Assembly (NCBI RefSeq): GCF_004799515.1
Contig: NZ_SSMX01000026.1
Span: forward strand, 1-64,000
Direction: 5' to 3'
DNA length: 64,000 bases
Source: Phenylobacterium sp.
GTDB lineage: Bacteria; Pseudomonadota; Alphaproteobacteria; Caulobacterales; Caulobacteraceae
Part shown: positions 1-8,126 of the stretch, one piece after another
How the letters are laid out: every line of letters starts with the position of its first letter
How positions within the stretch are numbered: position 1 is the stretch's first letter
The notes under the pieces: model-generated
The model's input: the letters and a program-made list of their open reading frames with translations, nothing else
What the model was told of the DNA's origin: nothing
The model's database searches: none
Translations under genes and position numbers: made by a program

Positions 1-108
1 GGACGCACCGAGCAGGAAGGCGGGCCGCTGACCAAGTTCATCGCCTACGCCACCATGCTCGTCTGGGTCATGGGCGCCGCAGCCGGACGATGGATCGCCT
101 TCGCCTGA
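1..108 (+). CDS. C-terminal end of a membrane protein (partial at window edge)
   Basis: Frame 1 is open from the first base and ends in TGA at 106-108, giving 35 residues. They include a hydrophobic stretch (FIAYATMLVWVMGAAAG) that reads as a last transmembrane helix followed by a very short tail (RWIAFA). The start lies outside the window and no family can be named. It may be the end of an unrelated integral membrane protein rather than part of the following glycosyltransferase unit, as about 85 bases separate them. Confidence 0.5.
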   Translation, partial: GRTEQEGGPLTKFIAYATMLVWVMGAAAGRWIAFA

Positions 109-195
109 GGCGGCTGGGGCGCCGGTTGGCGGCGTGCTAGGATCGGTCATGGATGAAGGCGTGGCTGAGCAGGCGGTCCCGCGCGGTCGCGCGCA

Positions 196-1233
196 TTGCC
201 GTCGTCAAACGCGTTGAATCTGCGGGAGCAATTCGAGACCGCTGTGGCGGCGCATCGAGCCGGCCAACTCGCCGAGGCCGAGGACGTCTATCGCAGGCTG
301 ATCGCCCAGGCCCCGGATCTTGCGGCGGCGCACCACAACCTGGTGGCGCTCCTTCGCGAACAACAGCGGTTCGAGGATTTGCCGCAGGCCTATGACGGCT
401 TGATCGGCGTCGAACCCCAGGACGAGACGCAGTATCTCCGCGCGGTCGCGCGGCTGCGCCTTGGCCTCTACGCCGAGGCTTGGCCGGGCTGGGAGTTGCG
501 GCCCAGCAAGGCGCCCTCGGCGCCGCGTGGCGGCGTTGCGGAATGGCGGGGCGAGGCTCTGGACGGCAAACGAATCCTCATCTGGGAGGAGCAGGGTTTC
601 GGCGACCAGATACAGATGGCGCGCTACATCCTCCTGCTGCAGGCGCGGGGCGCCACGGTTCAGTACGCCTGCCGCGACCCGTTGCGGCGCCTGATCGGCA
701 GATTTTGCGAAACCGTTCCGCGATATGGCGAAGTCAGTGGCCGGTGGGACTATTGGATTTGTTCGCTATCGTTGCCGGGGCGTTTCCAGACGACGCTGGA
801 GACGATTCCCCCGCCACTGGCGGTTCCATCCAGAGCCGGTGGCGTCGGCGTCGGCGTGGCGGTCCGCGGCAATCCGCAACTGCCCGACGACGCGACCCGC
901 AGTCTGCCGGCCGAGGCCGGCCTGACGCTGCGAAGCCTGCCCGGCGCGGTGAGCCTGGAGCCTGAGGATAGCGGCGCCAAGGACTTCGAGACCACCCGCG
1001 AACTCATCAGCGGCCTTCGGCGGGTGGTCACGGTCGACACCGCCGTGGCCCACCTCGCCGGCAGCATGGGCAAGCCGACCTGGATCCTGCTGCCTGCGAT
1101 TTGGCCCGACTGGCGCTGGATGCTGCGCCGGGAAGACACGCCCTGGTACCCGTCGGTCCGGCTACTGCGGCAGCCCGCGGCCGGTGACTGGGCGAGCGTC
1201 TTGCGCCACGTCGAGGCGGAGTGGACGGCCTAG
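196..1233 (+). CDS. TPR-containing glycosyltransferase, GT9/FlbA-like
   Basis: A 345-aa cytosolic protein. Residues about 5-95 are tetratricopeptide-like (AEAEDVYRRLIAQAPDLAAA). The C-terminal part resembles ADP-heptose:LPS heptosyltransferase (GT9)-like domains, with the nucleotide-sugar motif VDTAVAHLAGSMGKPTW near residue 280. Such TPR-GT proteins (FlbA type in Caulobacter) modify flagellin or surface glycans. That role is an inference, helped by the adjacent convergent flagellar rod-like gene. The chosen start is TTG, because frame 1 has stops at 154 and 166. An ATG at 149 in another frame has a better ribosome site (AGGA) and opens a 22-codon ORF overlapping this start, so coupled translation or a mis-set 5' end is possible. 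Its stop overlaps the stop of the next gene. Confidence 0.7.
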   Translation: MPSSNALNLREQFETAVAAHRAGQLAEAEDVYRRLIAQAPDLAAAHHNLVALLREQQRFEDLPQAYDGLIGVEPQDETQYLRAVARLRLGLYAEAWPGWELRPSKAPSAPRGGVAEWRGEALDGKRILIWEEQGFGDQIQMARYILLLQARGATVQYACRDPLRRLIGRFCETVPRYGEVSGRWDYWICSLSLPGRFQTTLETIPPPLAVPSRAGGVGVGVAVRGNPQLPDDATRSLPAEAGLTLRSLPGAVSLEPEDSGAKDFETTRELISGLRRVVTVDTAVAHLAGSMGKPTWILLPAIWPDWRWMLRREDTPWYPSVRLLRQPAAGDWASVLRHVEAEWTA

Positions 1234-1481
1234 TTGGAGGCGGTTTGGCCGGAGCGGGGCGTGCTCTGCAGATCGAGCAGGGACTGCCACATCTGGTCGG
1301 CGACCTTGATCACGCCGACGTCGGCCTTGAAGCTCTGACCGGCCTGGATCTGGGTCACGGCTTCCTGGGCGTAGTCGACGTCGCCGGCCGGGCCGCCGCC
1401 GGCCGCAACGCGGTTGGCGGACGCCGTCAGCGCCTGGGTCGCAGCCATCATGCCGTAGCGGGCGGTGGAGATCGGGTCCAT
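1230..1481 (-). CDS. Mini flagellar rod/hook-like protein (both D0 halves only)
   Basis: An 83-aa protein. The N-terminus (TARYGMMAATQALTASANRV) looks like the N-terminal helix of flagellar axial proteins. The C-terminus (AQEAVTQIQAGQSFKADVGV, then KVADQMWQSLLDLQ) looks like the C-terminal helix of FlgB/C/E/G proteins. A short glycine-rich linker replaces the usual body of more than 100 residues. It lacks a classic signal peptide, as rod proteins do. It may assemble into, or regulate, the axial structure through D0 coiled-coil contacts. It ends overlapping the glycosyltransferase stop in a tail-to-tail arrangement. Assignment to the rod-like family is reasonable; its precise job is unknown. 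Confidence 0.65.
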   Translation of the reverse strand: MDPISTARYGMMAATQALTASANRVAAGGGPAGDVDYAQEAVTQIQAGQSFKADVGVIKVADQMWQSLLDLQSTPRSGQTASN

Positions 1482-1642
1482 GGCGCCAGCCTACGCCGCC
1501 CACAGTTAAGCCATCGCGAGCTTATGTGGTGAACCGGCGTTAGGCCTGTCGCGCCGTTTCGCGCCCATCGCCGACCGTTGACGTCCACGGCAGATCGGCG
1601 GCTGAATGGGCGCGGAACGGGGGACCACGACGGAGACCGCCT

Positions 1643-1993
1643 ATGAAGCTTTCCATCCTCCTTGCCGCGGCGAGCCTCGCCGTCGCCGGGGCCGCCCTGG
1701 CCCAGCCGGGCGTCAAGAGTTCCGACGCCATGACCATCTGCCTGAACGGTGCGGGCCATAAGGTCTCGGCGAATTGCGTGACGCGGAACGCCAGCCGCCT
1801 CGACACCCGCGAGGACGTCTGCAGCTGCCCCGGCGCGTCGCGCGAGGTGAAGGCGCCGGTGTGTGCGTACGGCCAGAACCCGCCCGGCGAAAGCGCGGCC
1901 TATGAGCAGGCGCGGCTGAAGTCGATCGTCAACGGCCGGGTCGAGGGAACCTGGCAGGGCCAGCCGATGTGCGTGGCCCCGCTGAGCCGCTAA
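1643..1993 (+). CDS. Exported cysteine-containing hypothetical protein
   Basis: A 116-aa protein with a clear Sec signal peptide (MKLSILLAAASLAVAGAALA, cleavage after ALA-Q). The mature part has five or six cysteines, including a CSCPG motif, which suggests disulfides in the periplasm. The start is supported by GGAGA eight bases upstream. No named family is recognised. It stands alone between a divergent flagellar-type gene and a convergent serine hydrolase. Confidence 0.7.
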   Translation: MKLSILLAAASLAVAGAALAQPGVKSSDAMTICLNGAGHKVSANCVTRNASRLDTREDVCSCPGASREVKAPVCAYGQNPPGESAAYEQARLKSIVNGRVEGTWQGQPMCVAPLSR

Positions 1994-2012
1994 ACGCCTG
2001 ACGCCGCGCCGG

Positions 2013-3263
2013 CTATTTGCCGATCGCGCCGTAGACCAGCTTCTGGAACACCGGCAGCGCCGCGCGGCCGGCCATGCGCTGGCCGGTCGCCAGCTGCGCG
2101 GCGGCGTCGGGGCCGAGCGGCATGGAGTTTTGGATCAGGTAGAGCATCACCATGTCCTCCGCTGGGTCGGCCTGCCACCAGGTGCCGAAGGCCCCCGGCC
2201 AGCCGAACGCGCCCTTGGAGCCCGCGCCCATCCAGGCCTGCTGCTCCGGGTCGGTGATCACCGAGACGCCCAGACCGAAGCCCTGGCCCATCCAGAAGGG
2301 AATGCCCATGAAGGGGATCTGCCGCTGGGCCGGGGTCAGGCGGTTCTCGCACATCATCTCGATGGTCGAGGCCTTCACCAGGCGCACGCCGTCGACCTCG
2401 CCCTTGCCCAGCATCATGCGGGCGAACTTCAGGTAGTCGTCAACCGTGGAGATCAGGCCGCCGCCGCCGGGTTCGAGCACCGGCTGGCTGTCGACGTGCG
2501 GATATGAGACGTCCTGCAGCCGGTCGGTCGCGGGGTCGATCCGGTAGAGCTTGGCCATCCGCCCCCGCTTTTCCGGCGGACACCAGAAGTCGGTGTCGGC
2601 CATGCCGAGGGGCGTGAAGATGCGGTCCTTCAGCACCTGGCCCAGCGGCTTGCCCTCGATGCGCGCCACCAGGTAGCCCAGGACTTCGGTGGCGTGGCTG
2701 TAGTGGAAGCGCTCGCCCGGCGGATAGGAGAGCGGCAGGGTCCCCAGCCGCTTCAGCCATTCGTCCGGGGTCATGGTCCCGCCGAGCGGCGGACCCAGAG
2801 TGTCCTCATAGGCCTGGGCGATCGGGCCCACGGAGGTGAAGGCGTAGGCCAGGCCCGATCGGTGGGTCATCAGGTCCTCGACCGTGATGTCGCGCGGGGC
2901 CGGGTAGGTGTCGCCGACCGGGCCGGCGGCGTCCTTCAGCACCCGCATGTCCGAAAACTCGGGCAGCCACTTGGTGATCGGATCGTCCAGCGAGAGCTTG
3001 CCTTCCTCCCACAGCATCAGGGCCGCGATGGAGGTCACCGGCTTGGTCATCGAGGCGATGCGGAAGAGCGTGTCCCGCGTCATCGGCAGGCCGGCCTCCA
3101 CGTCGCGGCGGCCGATGGTCGTCACCTGGGCCACCTCGCCCTTGCGCCAGATCAGGGTGACGAAGCCCGAGAGGTCGCCGCTGTCGACCACCGCCTGCAG
3201 GGCGGGCGGAATCTGGCTGAGGCCTGCCTCGACAAACCCGCCGCTCGCCTGATCGCCGTCCAT
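2013..3263 (-). CDS. Serine hydrolase, class C beta-lactamase/esterase family
   Basis: A 416-aa protein of the beta-lactamase-related (PBP-like, EstB-type) fold. The nucleophile motif SMTK is at residues 71-74, in the context FRIASMTKPVTSI. The second motif is YSH at 188-190, where Tyr is the catalytic base. A WPG-type motif in AFGWPGAFGTWW sits in the position of the third motif. These enzymes hydrolyse esters or beta-lactam-like amides, and true beta-lactamase activity is not implied. No signal peptide is seen at this N-terminus, so a cytosolic esterase is likely. AGGGAG upstream supports the start. The PEBP pseudogene follows on the same strand. Confidence 0.85.
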   Translation of the reverse strand: MDGDQASGGFVEAGLSQIPPALQAVVDSGDLSGFVTLIWRKGEVAQVTTIGRRDVEAGLPMTRDTLFRIASMTKPVTSIAALMLWEEGKLSLDDPITKWLPEFSDMRVLKDAAGPVGDTYPAPRDITVEDLMTHRSGLAYAFTSVGPIAQAYEDTLGPPLGGTMTPDEWLKRLGTLPLSYPPGERFHYSHATEVLGYLVARIEGKPLGQVLKDRIFTPLGMADTDFWCPPEKRGRMAKLYRIDPATDRLQDVSYPHVDSQPVLEPGGGGLISTVDDYLKFARMMLGKGEVDGVRLVKASTIEMMCENRLTPAQRQIPFMGIPFWMGQGFGLGVSVITDPEQQAWMGAGSKGAFGWPGAFGTWWQADPAEDMVMLYLIQNSMPLGPDAAAQLATGQRMAGRAALPVFQKLVYGAIGK

Positions 3264-3346
3264 GGCCGTACTCCCTGATGCCGACGCCTGTGATCGGCGT
3301 TCAGGGAGCCATTGCGCAGGGCCGGGGCGCGGGCGTCAAGCGCCGC

Positions 3347-3892
3347 CTACTGCTGGGTGGGCGCCTCGTAGGTGGCGACCAGGTCGCCGCTGGCCAGGGT
3401 GCGGGCCTTGAGCGCGTTCAGGAGTTCCTTGAGCGGCGTCTCCGGCCCCATGTCGATGGCGGCGTCGAGGGCGAAGACCTGGAAGTAGTAGTGGTGTAGG
3501 CCATGGCCGGAGGGCGGACGCGGGCCGAAGTAGCCGAAGCCGTGCTGGCCGTTGCGGCCCTGGATGGCGCCCTGCGGGGTGACCAGGGCGGCGGCGTTGG
3601 GCAGGCCCTCCGGCAGGCCGCGGGTGTCGCCGGGGATGTTCCAGATCATCCAGTGGACGAAGGGCTGTTCCTGCGGCGCGTCAGGGTCCTCGACGATCAC
3701 CGTCCAGGCCCTGGCGTCAGGCACGGCGGTTCAGCGCAGGGGCGGGGAGAGGTTGTCGTGATAGGCCGAATAGCGGTCCTCCAGCCGTCCGTCGGTCTGC
3801 TGGGCGGTGGTGGTGACCACGACCCCGGTGTCGAGGATCGGGTCGACCTTCTGGATGGTGATGGCTTCGCCGGAATGGCTGGGATGGCCCAT
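3347..3892 (-). pseudogene. PEBP/YbhB-YbcL family protein interrupted by an in-frame TGA
   Basis: Reading from an ATG at 3892, one frame encodes a normal-length (about 180 codon) phosphatidylethanolamine-binding/Raf-kinase-inhibitor-like protein. It has DNLSPPLR, then TAVPDARAWTVIVEDPDAP, FVHWMIWNIPG and HGFGYFGPRPPSGHGLHHY. Codon 54 is TGA (3733-3731), exactly where this family carries the conserved Trp of the PPL-x-W motif; TGG to TGA is a single-base change. The remaining 125-codon ORF from a GTG at 3724 would lack the first beta strands. It is either a recent pseudogene, a sequencing error or, less likely, readthrough or an internal start. No selenocysteine or recoding element was recognised. 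Confidence 0.75.
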
Positions 3893-4017
3893 GGCGCGTC
3901 TCCTTGTGCGGCTCGTGCGTACAACCTGAGGGCCGGGAGATGGTTGCCGCGCCCAGCGAGGTTGCCTGGCGCGCGATCGTGACCTAGCCAGGAGCCGGGA
4001 GACGCCCTCGGGGGATC

Positions 4018-4896
4018 ATGAGCGAACTCGCCAAGACCACACGCCGGCTGGGCTTGGCCGCGATCGCGGCCTCGCTGGCGGCCGCCTGCGCCCCGCTCAG
4101 CCTGTTCGCGACGCTGGCGCCCAAGGACCCGGCGATGCGCAGCGCCAGCGGCGTCGCCTATGGGCCCGAGGCCTATCAGAAGCTCGACGTCTATGCGCCG
4201 CGCCGGACGAAGGGCCAGGCCGCCGCGCCGGTGGCGGTGTTCTTCTACGGCGGCTCCTGGGACACCGGCCGGAGGCAGGACTACAACTGGGTGGGCCAGG
4301 CGCTGGCGGCGCGCGGCTTCGTGACCCTGGTGCCGGACTACGGCCTCTATCCGGCGGTGCGCTATCCGGGCTTCCTGCAGAATGGCGCCAAGGCCGTCCG
4401 CTGGGCGGTCGACCATGCCGCCGAATATGGCGGCGACCCCAGCCGCATCGTGCTCATCGGCCACTCGGCCGGCGCCTACAACGCCGCGATGATCGCGCTG
4501 GATACCCGCTACCTCGCCGAGGCCGGGGTCGACCCCATGCGGGTCAAGGCGCTGGCCGGCCTGTCGGGGCCCTACGACTTCCTGCCGCTCACCGACCCCA
4601 TCGCTATCCGCACCTTCGGCGAGGCCAAGGACCTGGCCGCGACCCAGCCCATAAGCTTCGTCACCGCCGCCTCGCCGCCGGCCTTCCTGGCGACCGGCGA
4701 CAAGGACACCATGGTCTTCCCCCGCAACACCGTGAAGCTGGCCAAGGCCCTGCGCGCCAAGGGCGTGACGGTGGAGGAGGAGCACTATCCGCAGATCGAC
4801 CACGTCGGCATCGTGCTGGCGCTCTCGCGGATGTTCCGCGGCCGCGCGCCGGTGCTGCGGCAGATGACCGACTTCCTGCACGCCCACGCCGGCTGA
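4018..4896 (+). CDS. Alpha/beta hydrolase, HSL/BD-FAE-like esterase, possible lipoprotein
   Basis: A 292-aa hydrolase. The oxyanion region VFFYGGSW (residues 74-81) replaces the usual HGGG/HGGF. The nucleophile elbow is GHSAGAY with Ser150. The late motif EEHYPQIDHVGIV supplies the catalytic His, and TGDKDTMV the Asp. The N-terminus has an Arg-Arg pair, a hydrophobic stretch and SLAAACAP, so Cys24 may be lipidated, although the lipobox is imperfect. Likely an envelope ester hydrolase. It lies 56 bases ahead of another small lipoprotein-like gene on the same strand and may be co-transcribed with it. Confidence 0.8.
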   Translation: MSELAKTTRRLGLAAIAASLAAACAPLSLFATLAPKDPAMRSASGVAYGPEAYQKLDVYAPRRTKGQAAAPVAVFFYGGSWDTGRRQDYNWVGQALAARGFVTLVPDYGLYPAVRYPGFLQNGAKAVRWAVDHAAEYGGDPSRIVLIGHSAGAYNAAMIALDTRYLAEAGVDPMRVKALAGLSGPYDFLPLTDPIAIRTFGEAKDLAATQPISFVTAASPPAFLATGDKDTMVFPRNTVKLAKALRAKGVTVEEEHYPQIDHVGIVLALSRMFRGRAPVLRQMTDFLHAHAG

Positions 4897-4952
4897 GCCT
4901 CCGAGGCGTCCTACCGTCCCCGCGTTGAACCGGGCGGGCTTCCTCGGTATCG

Positions 4953-5456
4953 ATGCGCATGGTCATGCGCCCGCTCGCCGCCGCTTCCGCTCTCGTCCTC
5001 CTGGCCTTAGGAGCCGCCGCCTGTTCGCCGGGCGCGCCCAAGGGAGTCGACAAGGACACCCTGGACGCGGCGGTCTCGCGCGCCATTGGCGACCCATCCT
5101 CCTGCCTGTTGATCGCCGAACAGGCCAGCGGCAAGCTGGTCTACCGCTACAACAGCCACACCGCCTGCGCCCGGCCGCTGCCGGCCTGCGCCGGGACGGG
5201 AACGGGCGCGGCGGCAGGTTCCGCCAACGGCCTGCAGACCATCGACCAACTGCTGAAGGCCACCCTGAAGGACGGCCAGCCGCGGGCGCTCTCCTGCAAT
5301 TCCGCCGCCGACGCCTCGCGCGGGGTGGGCTGGGCGTCGGGGCCGATCCCCGGCAAGGGCCTGGTCTACGCCGCCATGATGGAGGGCGACCGCGCCTTCC
5401 CCGGCCGGATGATGGCCGACCGGCTGTCGCGGGCCTTCAAGGACGCCGGCCTCTAG
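4953..5456 (+). CDS. Putative lipoprotein of unknown function
   Basis: A 167-aa protein beginning MRMVMRPLAAASALVLLALG and followed by AAACSPG, a weak lipobox. Alternative ATGs occur at residues 3 and 5. The mature region contains Cys pairs (SSCLLI, HTACARPLPAC, LSCNSAAD) and a GTGTGAAAGS linker. I do not recognise the family. It overlaps the stop of the convergent SIMPL gene by four bases. Confidence 0.65.
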   Translation: MRMVMRPLAAASALVLLALGAAACSPGAPKGVDKDTLDAAVSRAIGDPSSCLLIAEQASGKLVYRYNSHTACARPLPACAGTGTGAAAGSANGLQTIDQLLKATLKDGQPRALSCNSAADASRGVGWASGPIPGKGLVYAAMMEGDRAFPGRMMADRLSRAFKDAGL

Positions 5457-6187
5457 CGCGAGAGCTCGTAGAGGCCGCTCACCTCGGCGCGCACGTTCAG
5501 CGAGCCCGTGGCCACCGGCACGCCCTGCACGCGGGTCTTGGCCATCAGCGGCACCATCGCCTCCGGCGGGGATTCGACCGCGCCGCCCTCGCTAAGGGTG
5601 ACGAGCCGCAAGACGCGGTAGCCGGCGGCGCGGGCGTAGAGGTCGGCCTTGGCCTTCAGCGCGCGGACCGCCTGCTCGCGCGCGGCGTCCTCGGCGGCGG
5701 TGGGATCGGCGAGGCCGAAGAAGCTGATCCCGTTCACCTGGTTCGCCCCGGCGGAGACCGTGGCGTCCACCACCGGCCCCAGCTTCGCCAGATCGTGCAC
5801 CAGCACCGTCACCTGCTGGGCGGCCTGGTAGCCGGTCATGTGCGGCGACTCGTTCTGCACATAGACGTACTGCGGATTGAGGTTGAGGCCGGAGGTCTGG
5901 ATGTCCTTCGCTGCGATCCCGGCGGCCTTCAGCGCCGCCAGGATGCGGGACATCTGGGCGGCGTTGGCGGCCATGGCCTCGGCCGCGGTCTTGGCCTCGG
6001 TGGTGACGCCCAGGTGCAGGCTGGCCATGTCCGGCTCGACCACCGTCTCGCCATAGGCGCTGAGGGTCAGCGTGGTGGCGTGGAAGCGGTCGGCGGCGGC
6101 GGGGCTTTCCGCCTGGGCCAAAGCCGCCGGCGCCCCGGTCGCCGCCAGGGCCAGGGCCAGCGCCCCGGCGCGGAAAAGGGTGGTCAT
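5453..6187 (-). CDS. SIMPL/DUF541 (YggE-like) periplasmic protein
   Basis: A 244-aa protein. The start at 6187 is chosen over the longer frame because a Sec signal (MTTLFRAGALALALAATGAP, cleaved after ALA) begins there, with AAGGAGA seven bases upstream. The mature part has the SIMPL signature: LTLSAYGETVVEPDMASLHL, repeated helices around AAEAMAANAAQMSRILAAL, IQTSGLNLNPQY, and the C-terminal KAKADLYARAAG. Family members are linked to oxidative stress tolerance and form periplasmic oligomers, but the biochemical role is unresolved. Confidence 0.85.
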   Translation of the reverse strand: MTTLFRAGALALALAATGAPAALAQAESPAAADRFHATTLTLSAYGETVVEPDMASLHLGVTTEAKTAAEAMAANAAQMSRILAALKAAGIAAKDIQTSGLNLNPQYVYVQNESPHMTGYQAAQQVTVLVHDLAKLGPVVDATVSAGANQVNGISFFGLADPTAAEDAAREQAVRALKAKADLYARAAGYRVLRLVTLSEGGAVESPPEAMVPLMAKTRVQGVPVATGSLNVRAEVSGLYELSR

Positions 6188-6300
6188 CGCTGTCTCCTTC
6201 AGCCCGCCCGCCGCACCGCAAAGCTCGCAAACCGCAGATGAACGCAAGCTTTAAGGCCCGGGCGGCGCATGCTAACCGCCCGGGGCGCGCATCGCTGCTG

Positions 6301-6376
6301 GGGCCTGTAGCTCAATGGTTAGAGCCGGCCGCTCATAACGGTCTGGTTGCAGGTTCGAGTCCTGCCGGGCCCACCA
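6301..6376 (+). tRNA. tRNA-Ile2 (anticodon CAU, lysidine type)
   Basis: A 76-base cloverleaf. The acceptor pairs GGGCCTG with CGGGCCC. The D arm is GCTC/GAGC, the anticodon stem GGCCG/CGGTC with loop CTCATAA, and the T arm GCAGG TTCGAGT CCTGC. The 3' CCA is encoded. The CAU anticodon in a CUCAUAA loop, with this acceptor and D arm, matches the minor isoleucine tRNA whose C34 is changed to lysidine by TilS to read AUA, rather than initiator or elongator Met. The body was folded by eye. Confidence 0.9.
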
Positions 6377-6524
6377 GCGAGGCTCTGCCACCAGATCCAC
6401 GACGCAGATGTCGGCGGGCGCCCGACACGGCTTTGCCCGGATTTCCGCCGTGTTCCGCCCGGTCCCCAGCCGCCCCCTTGTGCGCCGAGGACTAGGCCGC
6501 GGCGCTGCATCCGAGCCGCCGTCT

Positions 6525-6677
6525 CTAGCGCTTCCGGGCGCCGGGCAGGCTGTCCACCCTGTCGATCCCGGCGTGCTCCAGGGCGGTGCGCTGGTCGTCG
6601 TAGCCGTCATCGGTCGCGAAGCGGTCGCGCGCTGCGATGCGCGCGATCCCCTGACGCTCGACGCTGCCGCATCCCAT
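6525..6677 (-). CDS. Small hypothetical protein (50 aa)
   Basis: A possible small gene starting at ATG 6677, preceded by GGAG about nine bases upstream, and ending at TAG 6527-6525. The product starts MGCGSVERQGIARIAARDRF and is charged, ending in SLPGARKR. It is divergent from the SRPBCC gene at 6709. Composition and ribosome site favour a real gene, but its size and lack of a known family leave it uncertain. Confidence 0.35.
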   Translation of the reverse strand: MGCGSVERQGIARIAARDRFATDDGYDDQRTALEHAGIDRVDSLPGARKR

Positions 6678-6708
6678 ATCACCTGCTCCGCAGGGGAAGA
6701 TCGGAACC

Positions 6709-7092
6709 ATGAGCCGGACGGTGACGCTCGCCATCGAACTCGAAGCGGCGGAAGACGCCATCTTCGACCTCCTCCGGGATCCCCGGAACATCCCCCGGTG
6801 GGCGCCCAATTTCGCGGACGCGGTGGATCCGGAACCGGGGGCGTCCAAATACCTCGCCGTGAAGGCGGGGCAGGCCTTTGCGCTGCGGGTGGTCGTCGAG
6901 CCTAAGGTCCGCTCGGTGGACTATCTGCGCGAGATCGCGCCGGGCAGGGAAGGCGGCGCCTTCCTCCGCGTCTTGCCGCGGCCCGGCGGGGGAAGCGTTG
7001 TGGTCATGACGATCCCGACGCCGCCCGGCGGCGATCCGGAAAGCGCCCGCCGGGTTCTTCGCGACGAGCTGGACCGACTGGCCACGCTGTAG
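6709..7092 (+). CDS. SRPBCC (START/polyketide cyclase-like) domain protein
   Basis: A 127-aa protein with the helix-grip pattern: MSRTVTLAIELEAAEDAIFD, then LLRDPRNIPRWAPNFADAV, which is the PxxV/W region of coenzyme Q-binding or polyketide cyclase-like proteins. It ends in a long C-terminal helix (ESARRVLRDELDRLATL). Such proteins bind hydrophobic ligands in the cytosol. GGGGA precedes the start. The ligand cannot be inferred. Confidence 0.7.
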   Translation: MSRTVTLAIELEAAEDAIFDLLRDPRNIPRWAPNFADAVDPEPGASKYLAVKAGQAFALRVVVEPKVRSVDYLREIAPGREGGAFLRVLPRPGGGSVVVMTIPTPPGGDPESARRVLRDELDRLATL

Positions 7093-7129
7093 CGGGCGTT
7101 CCCAGCGGGACGGGGACCAACCGCGCCAG

Positions 7130-7966
7130 TCACCCTTTCGACGGCGGCGGCAGCATCTCCAGGCTGGTGAGAAAGGCTTGGATGATCGGATTGACCTGAT
7201 CGGGATGGGTCAGGTTCGAGGCGTGGCCGGCCCCTTCGATCAGCTGAAAGGCCGCATCGCCCAACGCCGCGGCCAGCGCCTGCCCCATCGTCGGGTCGAT
7301 CGACTTGTCCACCGAGCCGTGGATCACCAGCGCGGGCTGCTTGATGGCGCCGACGATCGAGGTCACGTCCAGCCGGTCGATCAGGGCGTTGAACGACGGG
7401 ATCAGGTTCACGAGCAGGTCCTGGCTCCACTTGTCGATCCAGGCTTGCGCGCCGGGCCAGAGCGGCTGGCCGTCCCCGGGCCCGATGATCTGGTTGGCGA
7501 TCGCCTCGCCGAGCCCCTGGCTGAAACCGTTGGCGATCCAGGCGGAGAGCAGCGCCTCGTTGCCCTTGATCTGCTCCTGCGACATGACGCCGGCCTCGGT
7601 GTCGATCAGGATCAGGCCGACCACCGCGTCGGGGTTCGAGAGCGCGGTGCGCAAGGTCAGGAAGCCGCCTTGCGACATCCCCACCAGGACCGCCGGCGGC
7701 AGCCCTATGGCGTCGATGAAGTCGCTGAGGTCGTTGGCCGCGTCATAGAAGCGGAATGGCGACAGGCGCCGGGCGGCGGTCAGGCCATGACCGCGTTGAT
7801 CCCAGGTGATGCAGCGGTAGTTCGCCCTCAGCGCCGCCACCTGCGGGGCGAACATCTCATGGTCCATCATGAACCCGTGGGAGAAGACGATCACCGGGCC
7901 GCCGCCGCCGGTATCCTCGTAGTAGAACCGCCGCGATGTGGGGTCCGGAACGTCGACGTAGGGCAT
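7130..7966 (-). CDS. Alpha/beta fold hydrolase
   Basis: A 278-aa hydrolase with the classic order: the oxyanion loop SHGFMMDHEMF (about residues 29-39), ITWDQRGHGLT, and the nucleophile elbow GMSQGG with Ser98. A late GHASNLTHPDQVNPII supplies the catalytic His, with HGSVDKSID before it. It resembles non-heme haloperoxidase, 3-oxoadipate enol-lactonase and epoxide hydrolase-like enzymes; the substrate is unknown. AAGGAGA directly upstream fixes the start at 7966. It is divergent from the TIR-STAND gene. Confidence 0.85.
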   Translation of the reverse strand: MPYVDVPDPTSRRFYYEDTGGGGPVIVFSHGFMMDHEMFAPQVAALRANYRCITWDQRGHGLTAARRLSPFRFYDAANDLSDFIDAIGLPPAVLVGMSQGGFLTLRTALSNPDAVVGLILIDTEAGVMSQEQIKGNEALLSAWIANGFSQGLGEAIANQIIGPGDGQPLWPGAQAWIDKWSQDLLVNLIPSFNALIDRLDVTSIVGAIKQPALVIHGSVDKSIDPTMGQALAAALGDAAFQLIEGAGHASNLTHPDQVNPIIQAFLTSLEMLPPPSKG

Positions 7967-8126
7967 TGGGTCTCCTTAGGCGTGTTTCCCGCGAGGGTTC
8001 GCCGAACGCGGGAATTTAGATTGCGCGGCTGTTGAGCTTGCCCGCAAGGTGCAATTCGCCCCGCAGGGGAACCGGCGCATCGTCCGTGTGCGCCGATGTT
8101 GAAACGCGACTTGACCGGGTCCCGCC

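Noticed and set aside
3697..4887. 396-aa minus-strand frame opposite the esterase
   Set aside because: Antisense shadow whose tail only overlaps the PEBP pseudogene in another frame.
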